A stretch of DNA of 64,000 nucleotides from Phaeovibrio sulfidiphilus (GCF_014861485.1 NZ_JACZHT010000001.1:248001-312000), one strand, 5' to 3'. Counted from the first letter of the stretch, positions 16,261-25,619 are shown. Program-made: numbers and translations. The notes: a model not told the origin generated them from the sequence alone.

Positions 16261-16634
16261 GCCCGGCACCGGAGTTTCCGACACCGGGGAACCCGGCACC
16301 GGGCTGCCGCACCCCCGACACGCCTCCACTGCCGCGCCAGCCTCCCCCGCCGCACCTCCCGCACCTCACAGACAGCACCCCCGGCTCCAGCCTTCCGCCC
16401 CCCGGGGAACCCGTCCCCGCCCCTCCACCGGAACAGCCCGCCGCCCCCTCCCGAGCCCCTCTCCCCGGAGCCGGTGTCCCCCGCCCCGGGCCGCAGGCAA
16501 AAACCACACCCGCGCGCCGTCCATCACGGATGCGCGCACGGCGGGTTGAGTGCCCTGTATGCGGTTGCTTCCGGCCAGGCCAGGCCTGTATAACGGAACC
16601 CTGTTTCATTCCTGCTATGAGGGGAGCGAAGCCA
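16261..16634. other. GC-rich spacer upstream of yicC
   Basis: No gene is seen. The first 250 bp are Pro/Ala-type low-complexity GC sequence with short CGGCACCGG-like direct repeats. The last 70 bp contain the probable yicC promoter. Confidence 0.5.
16565..16594 (+). promoter_or_regulatory. Probable sigma70 promoter of the yicC-gmk operon
   Basis: TTGCTT (16565-16570) and TATAAC (16589-16594) are separated by 18 bp, about 40 nt upstream of the yicC ATG. TATAAC matches five of six bases of the -10 consensus. Confidence 0.5.
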
Positions 16635-17528
16635 ATGGCGCTCGCAAGCATGACGGGCTTCGCCCGGATGCCGGGAGACGGAGCCGGACGACGCTGGGTC
16701 TGGGAACTCGCGGGGATCAATTCCAAGGGACTGGACATCCGCCTGCGGCTTCCCCCGGGATCCGAGGCCCTGGAGATCCAGGCCCGCCGGCTGATCGGCA
16801 GCCGCGTGTCCCGGGGCACGGTGACGGGCACACTGACGCTGGACTACCGGGACCAGGACCCGGGCTACACCCTGAACGAGCCCCTTCTGAGGCAGCTTCT
16901 GGACATGGCCCGAACCCTCGAGCCCGAGGGGGTTGAGCCTCCCCGGCTGGACGGCCTTCTTGCGGTCCGGGGGGTTCTGGTGCCGGTCACCGAGACGCTG
17001 GCCACGGATACGGCCGCGAAGGCGCTTGAGCAGGCCCAGATGGCCTCCCTCGAAGCGGCCCTCGGCGCGTTTCTCGCGGCCCGGGAGGACGAGGGCCAGC
17101 GCCTTGGGGCCGTCCTGAGCGGCCTGCTGGACGACCTGGAACACCAGACCCGCGACGCCGCAAGCCGGGAGGCCCTGCGCCCGGAGGCCGTGCGCGCCCG
17201 CCTGGAACGCCAGATCGAGGAGCTTCTGTCCGCCTCGGGCACCCACCGCATCTCGGAGGAACGCCTGTTCCAGGAACTCGCCCTTCTGGCCCTGAAGGCC
17301 GACGTGCGCGAGGAGCTGGACCGCCTGCGCTCCCACATCGAGGGCGCCCGGGAGCTGCTGGACAGCGGCGAGCCCTGCGGACGACGCCTCGAGTTCCTGT
17401 CCCAGGAACTGAACCGGGAGGCCAACACCCTGTGCGCCAAGTCCCAGGACGTGGCCCTGACCCGGATCGGCATGGACATGAAAGCCACCATCAACCAGTT
17501 CCGCGAACAGGTTCTCAATCTCGAATAG
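16635..17528 (+). CDS. yicC: YicC family endoribonuclease
   Basis: 297 residues. The N-terminus MALASMTGFAR and the C-terminal DUF1732 block (RRLEFLSQELNREANTL, then DMKATINQFREQVLNLE) are diagnostic of YicC. The family is associated with RNA cleavage and stationary-phase survival in enterobacteria. The ATG was chosen by GGGGAG 9 nt upstream and by the conserved start. It is followed 11 nt later by gmk, the usual alphaproteobacterial pairing, so the two are likely one transcript. Confidence 0.95.
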   Translation: MALASMTGFARMPGDGAGRRWVWELAGINSKGLDIRLRLPPGSEALEIQARRLIGSRVSRGTVTGTLTLDYRDQDPGYTLNEPLLRQLLDMARTLEPEGVEPPRLDGLLAVRGVLVPVTETLATDTAAKALEQAQMASLEAALGAFLAAREDEGQRLGAVLSGLLDDLEHQTRDAASREALRPEAVRARLERQIEELLSASGTHRISEERLFQELALLALKADVREELDRLRSHIEGARELLDSGEPCGRRLEFLSQELNREANTLCAKSQDVALTRIGMDMKATINQFREQVLNLE

Positions 17529-17539
17529 GTCTCCGCCTG

Positions 17540-18256
17540 ATGAGCGTTCCCCACTCCCTCCCCAGCCCGGCCGGACACGGCCACAGCCTCGAACACAGCC
17601 ACGGCCCGGCCATCGCCCGCCGGGGCCTGATGCTGGTCCTGTCCTCCCCCTCCGGTGCGGGGAAATCCACCATCTCCCGGGCCCTGCTGAACACCGAGCA
17701 CGGGCTCGAGATGTCCGTCAGCGCCACAACCCGCCCGCCCCGGCCCGGCGAGGTCCACGGCACCCACTACCGGTTCATGAGCGTGGACGAGTACACGGCC
17801 CTGCGCGAGCAGGGCGGCTTCCTGGAGCACGCCCGGGTGTTCGACAACTTCTACGGCACGCCCCGCGCGCCGGTGGAGGAGGCCCTGGCCCGGGGCCGGG
17901 ACGTGCTCTTCGACGTGGACTGGCAGGGAACCCAGCAGCTGCGGGAGGCCGCCCGGGATGACCTGGTGAGCATCTTCATCCTGCCGCCGGACCTGGCCGA
18001 GCTGGAGCGGCGCCTGAAAACCCGCGCCCAGGACTCGGACGAGGTGGTCGCCCGGCGCATGTCCAAAGCCCTGGACGAAATCAGTCACTGGGGCGAGTAT
18101 GACTACATCGTCGTGAACGAGCACATCGAAACCGCCATCGCGGACGTGCGCGCCATCCTCCGGGCGGAACGCCTGCGGCGCTCCCGCCAGAGCGGCCTGT
18201 TCGACTTCATTTCCGGCATGCGTGATTCCTGCGAGCACTCCCCCCATGATCCCTGA
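17540..18256 (+). CDS. gmk: Guanylate kinase
   Basis: 238 residues. It phosphorylates GMP to GDP with ATP in purine metabolism. The P-loop SSPSGAGKST (residues ~35-44) is followed by the GMP-binding region (SVSATTRPPRPGEVHGTHY), FLEHARVFDNFYGTP and DVDWQGTQQL. Relative to typical Gmk (~205-215 residues) it carries about 28 extra N-terminal residues that are His/Ser/Pro rich. An internal start just before the P-loop domain cannot be excluded. Its 3' end overlaps the next gene by 11 nt. Confidence 0.95.
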   Translation: MSVPHSLPSPAGHGHSLEHSHGPAIARRGLMLVLSSPSGAGKSTISRALLNTEHGLEMSVSATTRPPRPGEVHGTHYRFMSVDEYTALREQGGFLEHARVFDNFYGTPRAPVEEALARGRDVLFDVDWQGTQQLREAARDDLVSIFILPPDLAELERRLKTRAQDSDEVVARRMSKALDEISHWGEYDYIVVNEHIETAIADVRAILRAERLRRSRQSGLFDFISGMRDSCEHSPHDP

Positions 18257-19472
18257 TCCCCTGGCCCAGCTTCCCGACTACCCGTTCGCCCGGCTGAGAA
18301 CCCTTCTGGGAGACACGCCTCCGGGGAAACCGCCCGTGGACCTGTCCCTGGGCGAGCCCCAGCATGCGCCCCCGGCCTTCCTGACCGAGGTGCTGGACCG
18401 GAACGCCGACGGCTGGCGCGCCTACCCCCCTGTTGCGGGCACACCCGAATGGAAAGCGGCCGTGTGCGGCTGGCTGGCCCGGCGCTACGACCTGCCCGAG
18501 GGCATGGTGGATCCGGCGGCCGTCCTTCCCGCCAGCGGCACCCGGGAGGCCCTGTTTGCGCTGGGGCAGCTTCTTCTGCCCGCGGGCCTGGCAGGAACCG
18601 GCGGAGCGGACGGCACAGGCGGCACGGCCCGGGCCCCGCTTGTGATCATGCCCGACCCGGCCTACCTGCCCTACCTGGGCGCGGCGGTCCTGAACGGGGC
18701 CACGCCCTGGCCGGTTCCCTGGAGCCGCACCGCCGCCACCGGGGGCTTCCCGTCCCTTCCGGACACGGTCTGGGAACAGGCGCGCATGGCGTACATCTGT
18801 TCGCCCTCGAACCCCCAGGGGACGCTTGTTTCCCGCGAGGGCTGGAGGCGCCTGGTCGAGAAAGCCCGCGCGACCGACACCATCCTGATCGCGGACGAGT
18901 GCTACTCGGAAATCTATGACCGGGAGGCCCCCGCCGGCGTCCTGGAGGCCGTCCGGGATCTTGGGGGCTCCCTGAAGAATGTCCTGGTGCTGAACTCCCT
19001 GTCCAAGCGCTCGAACGCGGCCGGGCTGCGCTCCGGGTTCATCGCGGGAGACCCGGATCTGGTGGCCGCCTTCGCCCGCATGCGGGCCTACGGCGCCGCC
19101 GGAATGCCCCGCCCGGTTCAGGCCGCCAGCGCGGCGCTCTGGAACGACGAAACCCACGTGGAGGAAAACCGCGCCCTGTACCGGCGCAAGTTCGACCTGG
19201 CCGAGAAAATCCTGGGGCACCGGCCCGGTTTCCGTCGGCCGGAGGGCGGGTTTTTCCTCTGGTTCGACGCCACCGGTCTGGGCCCCTCCTCCGAGGCCGT
19301 CGCCCTGCGCCTGTGGGCCGAACAGGGGGTGAAAGTCCTGCCCGCCCAGTACATGATGGTGGGCTCCGACAGCCTCCCCGAGGACCGGATGCGGCTGCGC
19401 ATTGCCCTTGTCGCCACCGAGGACCGTCTGGGGGAGGCTCTGGAACGCCTGAACTCCCTCCAGCCCGCCTGA
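18246..19472 (+). CDS. Class I/II PLP-dependent aminotransferase (DapC-like)
   Basis: 408 residues with fold-type I aminotransferase features: the ATYP-type segment RAYPPVAGTPEWKAAV, LPASGTREALF, the Asp that pairs with the PLP pyridine (ADECYSEIYD) and the Schiff-base lysine in NSLSKRSNAAGLRSG (about residue 253). It most resembles the succinyldiaminopimelate transaminase (DapC) subgroup used in lysine and peptidoglycan precursor synthesis; other acceptors are possible. Two starts compete: ATG at 18246, chosen for the shorter overlap with gmk, and GTG at 18222. Neither has a strong ribosome-binding site, suggesting translational coupling to gmk. Confidence 0.85.
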   Translation: MIPDPLAQLPDYPFARLRTLLGDTPPGKPPVDLSLGEPQHAPPAFLTEVLDRNADGWRAYPPVAGTPEWKAAVCGWLARRYDLPEGMVDPAAVLPASGTREALFALGQLLLPAGLAGTGGADGTGGTARAPLVIMPDPAYLPYLGAAVLNGATPWPVPWSRTAATGGFPSLPDTVWEQARMAYICSPSNPQGTLVSREGWRRLVEKARATDTILIADECYSEIYDREAPAGVLEAVRDLGGSLKNVLVLNSLSKRSNAAGLRSGFIAGDPDLVAAFARMRAYGAAGMPRPVQAASAALWNDETHVEENRALYRRKFDLAEKILGHRPGFRRPEGGFFLWFDATGLGPSSEAVALRLWAEQGVKVLPAQYMMVGSDSLPEDRMRLRIALVATEDRLGEALERLNSLQPA

Positions 19473-19494
19473 CCGGCAGGGGTGAGGACCGTCG

Positions 19495-21990
19495 ATGCCA
19501 TACAAGCCCGGGCGCACGCCATTTCTGCCAAAAGCCGCCATAGCCGGACTGAAGACCGCCTCGGTCCAGGTCCTGGGGGGCCTGCTTTTGCTTGGCGCCG
19601 GGCTGCTGGCGGTGGCGCTGGCCACCTATGCCTCGTCGGACCCGTCGTTCAACACGGCCAGTGACGGCCCCATCCGCAACGCCCTCGGCCGCACCGGAGC
19701 CCTGGTCGCGGACCTGGGCCTTCAGGGCTTCGGGCTGGGCACCTGGATCCCCGTCCTGGGGTTCGGAGCCCTGGGACTGCGCATGTTCCTGGGGCGGAGG
19801 ATCTCGCTGCTGCCCCTGCGCATCGTGGCCCTTGTGGTGGCCATGGTGTCCCTGTGCGGCGCCTTCGACCTGGTCCCCGCGCCCTCGAGCTGGCGGGCGG
19901 GAAGCAGCCTGGGAGGCTGGACCGGCGCCCTCGCCCACGATCTTCTGGCACGCCTGTTCGAGAGCCTCTCCTCCGGGGGAACGGGAGGCGCCCTGACGGG
20001 CCTTGCCACCGGTTTGCTTGTGCCCTTCGTCCTGTGCCTGCTCGCCCTGCCCGGCGCCCTGGCCCTTCTGTGGAGCCTGGGGCTCCTGCGCGGACTTGCG
20101 GTGGTGCTGGGCGCCCTGGAACGGCGGCGCCAGCGGACCGCCGCACGGGCTCCGGCGGACCGGCGCCCGGCCGCGCGACGCCGTGCGGTGCCTGTGTTCA
20201 CCGGGCCCGAACTTCCCCCGGTGGTCCTGCCCCCCGGGACCGAGGCCGCCCATCCGGCTCCCGAGCCGCCGGCGCCCCCGCGGATCATTCCCGTGACGCC
20301 CCGCAGACCCGCACCGGAGCCGCCCCCCTTCCTGCAGGCCCCCGAGCCCGATCCGGCTCCCGGCCTGTCGCCGTTTTCCGGACCGGCACCGGACACCCAC
20401 CCCCCGGTGACCCTGATTGTCGCGGACTCGGCCCGACCGGCCCGGGCGCCCCTGGTACCCCTGCCCTCCCTGAACCTGCTGCGGGCCTCCCCGTTTGCCG
20501 GACCCGGCACCCCCGCCGAGGCCGAGACAAAACAGGCTCTGGCCGAAAGCTGCGAGCGCCTGAGGCAGGCCCTGGCGGACTTCGGCGTGAGCGGCACCGT
20601 GAGCGATGCCCGCCGGGGCCCGGTGGTGACGTTCTATGTGTTCACCCCCGCCGAGGGCACCAACCCGTCCCGGGTCCGGGGTCTGGCCGACGACATCGCG
20701 CGCCGCATGGACGTTCCCCACGCCCGGGTGGCCTCCTACGAGGGCTTCTCCTGGCTGGGCATCGAGCTGGCCAACCCGGATCCCCAGGAGTGCCGCCTTT
20801 ACGACATTCTTTCCAGAAAAGCGTTCCAGGGTCACGAGGGCATGGTGCCCCTGGTGCTGGGCCGGGACGTGTGCGGGGCTCCGGTGGTGGAGGATCTCAC
20901 CCGCATGCCGTTCTACCTGGTGGCCGGAACCGAGGGCACCGGCAAGACCACGGCTCTTGCGGCGGTCCTGCTCTCCCTGGTCTACCGCCTGACCCCCAGG
21001 GACGCCCGGTTCCTGGTGATCGACACGGGGCGCCGCTCCCTTGCGGCCTTCGACGGCATCCCGCATCTGGTGACCCCCGTCATCACCGACACCGCCGCGG
21101 GCCTGAACGCCCTGAAGTGGCTGCTGCGGGAGATGGAGCACCGCTACACCCTGATGAACACCCTGTCTGTGCGCACCATCGAGCAGTACAACCTGAAAGT
21201 CCGCGAGGCCCACGCCAGCGGAAACCCGCTGCGGCGCAAGATCCAGACCGGCTTTTCCGAGACCGGGGCCCCGATCTTTGAAAGCCAGACCATCGATTCC
21301 ACCCCCCTGGGCTACCTGGTGGTGGTGATCGACGAGATCGCCGAGATGATGGCCCAGTCTCCGGACACGGTGGAGACCGCGTTTGAGCGTCTGGCCGCCG
21401 TCTCCCGGGCCCTGGGCATTCACGTGATCGCCTCCACCGGGCAGGTCAACGCCCGGACCCTGACCCCGCGTCTCCAGGCCCTGTTCACCCACCGGGGCTG
21501 CTTCCGCACGGCGAACAAGCTGGATTCGCGGTTTATGGTCACCACCAACGGCGCCGAGCGCCTGCCCTCGCCGGGGGAAATGCTGTTCTTCCATGCGGGT
21601 GTCCCGACCGAGCGCATCCACGCCCCCCATGTCACCGCCGACGAGATCCGCCGGGTGTGTGACTTCCTGAGGGACCAGGCGCCTCCGTCCTACATTCCGG
21701 ATGTGACCGCCGAGGCCGAGATGGACCCGGTGCCCGCGCCGGCACCGCCCCGGGATCCGAGGGCCCCGACCCTGGGCCAGCCGGTCATCCGGGCCCAGAT
21801 CGACCCGCTCTATGACCGGGCGGTGGAGGTGGTGGTGCGCAGCGGCCGGGTCTCCCAGTTCCTGCTGCAAAAGCAGCTGAGAATCGGCGCGCCCCGCGCC
21901 AGCGCCATCATCCGCCGCATGGAGCAGGAGGGCCTTGTCTCCGCTCCGAACCTGGCGGGGAAGCGCTCCGTCATCGCCGGCAAGCGCTAG
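19495..21990 (+). CDS. ftsK: FtsK/SpoIIIE-type DNA translocase, divergent
   Basis: 831 residues. Four hydrophobic segments lie within residues ~20-190, followed by a Pro/Ala-rich linker (~215-335), the alpha/beta motor and a C-terminal winged-helix gamma domain (~770-831). Walker A is GTEGTGKT near residue 480 and Walker B is VVVIDEIAE near 610. FtsK anchors at the septum and pumps the chromosome terminus so XerCD can resolve dimers. The motor is unusual. The conserved DPK segment after the beta strand reads IDTGRRSLAAF, the ATQRPS motif reads ASTGQVN, and the gamma recognition helix has IGAPRAS instead of IGYNRAA. The position after the aminotransferase matches the usual ftsK locus in related bacteria, so it is probably the resident copy rather than an acquired one. 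The lolA gene that often follows is absent. Confidence 0.9.
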   Translation: MPYKPGRTPFLPKAAIAGLKTASVQVLGGLLLLGAGLLAVALATYASSDPSFNTASDGPIRNALGRTGALVADLGLQGFGLGTWIPVLGFGALGLRMFLGRRISLLPLRIVALVVAMVSLCGAFDLVPAPSSWRAGSSLGGWTGALAHDLLARLFESLSSGGTGGALTGLATGLLVPFVLCLLALPGALALLWSLGLLRGLAVVLGALERRRQRTAARAPADRRPAARRRAVPVFTGPELPPVVLPPGTEAAHPAPEPPAPPRIIPVTPRRPAPEPPPFLQAPEPDPAPGLSPFSGPAPDTHPPVTLIVADSARPARAPLVPLPSLNLLRASPFAGPGTPAEAETKQALAESCERLRQALADFGVSGTVSDARRGPVVTFYVFTPAEGTNPSRVRGLADDIARRMDVPHARVASYEGFSWLGIELANPDPQECRLYDILSRKAFQGHEGMVPLVLGRDVCGAPVVEDLTRMPFYLVAGTEGTGKTTALAAVLLSLVYRLTPRDARFLVIDTGRRSLAAFDGIPHLVTPVITDTAAGLNALKWLLREMEHRYTLMNTLSVRTIEQYNLKVREAHASGNPLRRKIQTGFSETGAPIFESQTIDSTPLGYLVVVIDEIAEMMAQSPDTVETAFERLAAVSRALGIHVIASTGQVNARTLTPRLQALFTHRGCFRTANKLDSRFMVTTNGAERLPSPGEMLFFHAGVPTERIHAPHVTADEIRRVCDFLRDQAPPSYIPDVTAEAEMDPVPAPAPPRDPRAPTLGQPVIRAQIDPLYDRAVEVVVRSGRVSQFLLQKQLRIGAPRASAIIRRMEQEGLVSAPNLAGKRSVIAGKR

Positions 21991-22413
21991 GCGAGGCCCG
22001 CAAGCGCCAGGCACCCGCACCGGGGCGCCCCGCCCCGCAGCCATAGGCAAACGGGGACACCGGGGAACGGGGCCCGACAGAGAAGCTCCGGGCGCATGAT
22101 CCGATCGGCAACACCCCCGCCGCGGAAGCGCCTGGCACGCACGCTTCTGACACTGGACATCACCCGACCGGATGCACACCCGCACCCGCCCGGCACCCGC
22201 ACCGGAACCACTGCCCGGGAGACCGGAGACAGACGCGGACACCGGCCCACGACAACGGCCGGGGAGCCGGAGACAGGGGCCCCCACAGACCGGAGGCACG
22301 CCAACTCAAGGCAGAGCGTCCGCCCCACCCGGCAGCCGGAGTGGCCGGCTCACGCCCCGGCCTCCCGAGCCCGCACCGGGGCGCCCCGCCCCGCCGCCGG
22401 GCCAGCGCGTGTC
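21991..22413. other. GC-rich convergent spacer after ftsK
   Basis: This lies between the convergent ends of ftsK and the acyl-CoA synthetase. It contains no gene and no clear intrinsic terminator. A 25-bp direct repeat with a palindromic CGGGGCGCCCCG core occurs near both ends (listed separately). Confidence 0.5.
22014..22394. repeat. Pair of 25-bp perfect direct repeats with palindromic core
   Basis: Identical 25-mers at 22014-22038 and 22370-22394 start CCCGCACCGGGGCGCCCCG and share a 12-bp palindrome. They flank almost the whole ftsK/acyl-CoA synthetase spacer. Confidence 0.85.
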
Positions 22414-24066
22414 CTACTCGAACGAGGCGAGAGACCCGACCCGGTCGCGCAGCATGTACTTCTGGATCTTCCCGGTGGACGTCCGGGGGATCTCGTCGAA
22501 GATGATCCGCCGCGGGATCTTGAAGCCCGCCAGGTGGTCCCGGCAGTGGCGGATGATGTCCTCCTCGGTGGCCTCCATGCCCGGGCGCAGCTCGATGAAC
22601 GCGGCCGGGGTCTCGCCCCATTTCTCGTCCGGAGCGGCCACCACCGCCACGATGTTCACGGCCGGATGGGCATAGATGGCATTCTCGACCTCGATCGACG
22701 AGATGTTCTCGCCGCCCGAGATGATGATGTCCTTCGAGCGGTCCCGGATCTTCACGTAGCCGTCGGGCATGGCCACGGCCAGGTCGCCGCTGTGGAACCA
22801 GCCCCCCTCGAACGCGTCCCGGGTCGCCTGGGGGTTCTTCAGGTACCCCTTCATGACGAAATTGCCCCGCATCATGACCTCGCCCATGCTTTCCCCGTCC
22901 AGGGGGCACGGCTCCAGGGTCAGGGGATCGAGGACGGCGGCGTCCTCCAGCACGTGGCTGGGAACCCCCTGCCGCCCGGCCAGCATCACCTTGTCCACCA
23001 TGGGCAGGTCGTCGTAGCCCGGCTTCTTGGGGCTCATCATGGACGCGCCGTAGGTCTCGGTCAGGCCATAGCCCTGGATCAGGTCGAAGCCGATCTTTTC
23101 CATGGCCTCCAGAACGGTCTGGGGCGGCGGGGCCCCTCCGCACAGCGCCTTGACCGTGTGGGTCACGCCCTCGCGCAGGGAGGCGGGCGCCTCGGCAATC
23201 AGCTTGTGGACAATGGGGGCGCCGCAGTAGTGGGTGACCCGGTGGGTGCGGATCCGCTCCCAGATGGCGTCGGCGGCAATCTGGCGCAGGCAGACGTTCA
23301 GGCCCGCGTTCGCCGCCATGACCCAGGGGAAAACCCAGCCGTTGCAGTGGAACATGGGCAGGGTCCAGAGATACACCGAGTGGGTCGGCATCCCCCACGA
23401 GACGTTGTGCCCCAGCGCCCCCAGGAAGGCCCCCCGGTGGTGGTAGACGACCCCCTTGGGGTTGCCCGTGGTCCCCGAGGTGTAGGACAGGGAGATGGCG
23501 TCCCACTCGTCCCCGGGCAGGGTGAAGGGCTCGGACGGATCGCCGGTGGCCAGCAGGGCCTCGTAGTCCATCCGCCCCAGGCGCTCGCCGGGGCCGGTGT
23601 ACTCGGGATCGTCCACGTCGATCACAATCAGGGACGGCCGGTGAAGCAGCTTCAGGGCCTCGGACACCACGGGGGCGTACTCCCGGTCCGTGATCAGCAC
23701 CCGGGCCTCGGCATGCTCGAGGATGAAGGCAACGGTCTGGGCGTCCAGGCGCGTGTTGATGGTGTTGAGCACGGCCCCCGCCCCGGGAACCCCGAAGTGG
23801 CACTCGTACATCTCGGGGGTATTGTTCAGAACCACAGACACCGTGTCGTTCTTGCCCACCCCCAGTTTTCTCAGGGCCGACGCCAGGCGGCGGCAGCGCT
23901 GCAGCGTCTCCCTCCAGACCCACGAGCGGCCTCCGTGCACCACCGACGGCTGGTCCGGAAAGACGAACGCCGTGCGCTCGATGTGGGACAGAGGTGTCAG
24001 CGGCACATGGTTGGCCGGGTTCTTATCAAGCCCCATGTCGTAAATGGACGGGCTGGTTTCCCTCAT
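22414..24066 (-). CDS. AMP-dependent acyl-CoA synthetase
   Basis: 550 residues of the ANL adenylating family, which activates a carboxylic acid as acyl-AMP and transfers it to CoA. Visible motifs are the phosphate loop YTSGTTGNPKG, GYGLTETYG, the hinge region GWFHSGDLA and DRSKDIIISGGENIS, and the catalytic lysine in RTSTGKIQK near the C-terminus. Overall length and the MFHCNGW segment fit the medium/long-chain acyl-CoA synthetase branch rather than acetyl-CoA synthetase; the substrate is unassigned. The start has GGGAG 7 nt upstream. It lies downstream of the nitronate monooxygenase-like gene on the same strand, across a 372-bp gap. Confidence 0.92.
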   Translation of the reverse strand: MRETSPSIYDMGLDKNPANHVPLTPLSHIERTAFVFPDQPSVVHGGRSWVWRETLQRCRRLASALRKLGVGKNDTVSVVLNNTPEMYECHFGVPGAGAVLNTINTRLDAQTVAFILEHAEARVLITDREYAPVVSEALKLLHRPSLIVIDVDDPEYTGPGERLGRMDYEALLATGDPSEPFTLPGDEWDAISLSYTSGTTGNPKGVVYHHRGAFLGALGHNVSWGMPTHSVYLWTLPMFHCNGWVFPWVMAANAGLNVCLRQIAADAIWERIRTHRVTHYCGAPIVHKLIAEAPASLREGVTHTVKALCGGAPPPQTVLEAMEKIGFDLIQGYGLTETYGASMMSPKKPGYDDLPMVDKVMLAGRQGVPSHVLEDAAVLDPLTLEPCPLDGESMGEVMMRGNFVMKGYLKNPQATRDAFEGGWFHSGDLAVAMPDGYVKIRDRSKDIIISGGENISSIEVENAIYAHPAVNIVAVVAAPDEKWGETPAAFIELRPGMEATEEDIIRHCRDHLAGFKIPRRIIFDEIPRTSTGKIQKYMLRDRVGSLASFE

Positions 24067-24438
24067 CCGTTTGCTCCCTGTTTTGTGCTGTTTTTGTCCT
24101 GTTGCGGATTTTTTCTTTTTTATGAAGGCTCAACCGGTGAGACCCCACGCGAGCGGTGTCCCCCCACACATTGGGACAGGCACCCGGGGGCGCCCGCCAG
24201 GCCCGGTCCTCCGGGCAGCATCCTGGCCCGGTCCTCCAGGCAGTACCCTTTCCCGGATCTCGGGGCAGCGTCGTGTCCCGAAAGCGGGCGACATCATGTC
24301 CCGGAGCCGGTCGCGTGGGCCTGCCCCGAACCGCCGGGACGGAAGCGGCGGCGGCTCCCAGCGGAGACCAGCGGACGGTCCGGCCCCGGAGCGGCCCGCT
24401 CCCGGCAGGACGCCCCAACACCGGGAAAGAACGTCCTT
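24067..24438. other. Spacer upstream of the acyl-CoA synthetase gene
   Basis: No gene is seen. Positions 24075-24130 are T-rich on the plus strand and may hold the acyl-CoA synthetase promoter. Positions ~24200-24250 hold two copies of GGCCCGGTCCTCC(G/A)GGCAG in tandem. Confidence 0.5.
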
Positions 24439-25473
24439 CTAGAACCGTGGCAGGCGATCCAGGGCGTCCCGGTACTCGCGCTCCAGCCGGGCGACCACAT
24501 CGGCCACCGTCTCCACGGCGGCGATGCCTCCGACCCCCTGACCGGCGCCCCAGATATCACGCCAGGAGCGATACTCGGCGGTGGACGGCTGCGGGGCGGC
24601 CTCGCCTCCCGGGCCCGCGGCCGAGGCGCCCCCGTTCGCCCCTGCCCCCGCGCCCGCCCCCGGGGCATCGGAGGCCGGTGCCCCCATGCGCTTGAGGGCC
24701 GGCGGGGTCGCCTTCGCAATCTCGGCAATGTCCAGCCCCTGGGCCTCGATGCTGGGGCGCAGAAAGTTGGCTGACACCCCGGTGAAGAAGGCCGTGTTCA
24801 CGACGTCCGCGGTCCCGCAGTCCACGATCATCTGCCGGTAGGCCTCGGCGGCGCGGGACTCGTGCGTGGCGATAAAGCGGGTGCCGATGTAGGCCGCGTC
24901 CACCCCCATCGCCAGGGCCGACAGGATCCCGCGCCCGGAGACAATGCACCCGGACAGAGCCAGGAACCCGGAATAAAACGAGCGGACCTCCTCGACAAAC
25001 GCGAGCGGGTTGAGGGTTCCGCAGTGACCGCCGGCTCCCGAACAGACCAGGACGATGCCGTCCACCCCCGCGGCAATGGACTTCTCCGCGTGGTGACGGC
25101 TGATCACGGTCTGGATCACCTTGCCGCCGTAGCTGTGGATCGCGTCGAACACATCGGGCTGGAGCCCCAGGCTGCTGATCACAAGCGGAACCTTGTGCCG
25201 GACACAGGCCGCCAGATCCGCATCAAGGCGGGCGTTGGCCTTGCGGTTGTTGATGAGGTTCACGCCGAACGCGGGCTCATGGCCCTCGCTGCGAAGCGTC
25301 CCGACAAGGCTGTCGAGCCACTCGTCCAGTTGCTCGCTGGTGCGCGCGTTCAGGGCCGGGAATGTGCCCAGAATTCCGGCCCGGCACTGGGCCAGAACCA
25401 GCTCGGGCCCCGAAACCAGGAACATGGGAGCACCGATAACCGGAAGGCGAAGGGATTTGAGAAGACTGTCCAT
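24439..25473 (-). CDS. Nitronate monooxygenase / 2-nitropropane dioxygenase-like flavoprotein
   Basis: 344 residues with an FMN-binding TIM barrel of the NMO/FabK superfamily. The N-terminal LRLPVIGAPMFLVS binds the FMN ribityl chain. CSGAGGHCGTLNP contains the conserved His150 of the active site. GVDAAYIGTRF is the phosphate-binding end of the barrel. The family oxidises alkyl nitronates; some members act on other substrates, so the function is by family only. A low-complexity Gly/Ala/Pro insertion of ~30 residues (about 285-318, GAGAGAGANGG type) interrupts the conserved C-terminal part before WRDIWGAGQGVGG. The start MDSLLKS was chosen because AGGTG is nearby and the longer frame adds an unrelated N-terminus. 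Confidence 0.9.
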   Translation of the reverse strand: MDSLLKSLRLPVIGAPMFLVSGPELVLAQCRAGILGTFPALNARTSEQLDEWLDSLVGTLRSEGHEPAFGVNLINNRKANARLDADLAACVRHKVPLVISSLGLQPDVFDAIHSYGGKVIQTVISRHHAEKSIAAGVDGIVLVCSGAGGHCGTLNPLAFVEEVRSFYSGFLALSGCIVSGRGILSALAMGVDAAYIGTRFIATHESRAAEAYRQMIVDCGTADVVNTAFFTGVSANFLRPSIEAQGLDIAEIAKATPPALKRMGAPASDAPGAGAGAGANGGASAAGPGGEAAPQPSTAEYRSWRDIWGAGQGVGGIAAVETVADVVARLEREYRDALDRLPRF

Positions 25474-25619
25474 GGAACCAGCACCTGTTTCACGTGGGAA
25501 CACCCGGGACGGCCCGCGAGAAACCAACGGGCGCGCGCGAAGCAGAGCATTGTTCGGCCATAAGACAATTAAATCAAGCCCGTTTTGATTTCTGGAAAAC
25601 AGAGGCTATAAAGGGCCAA

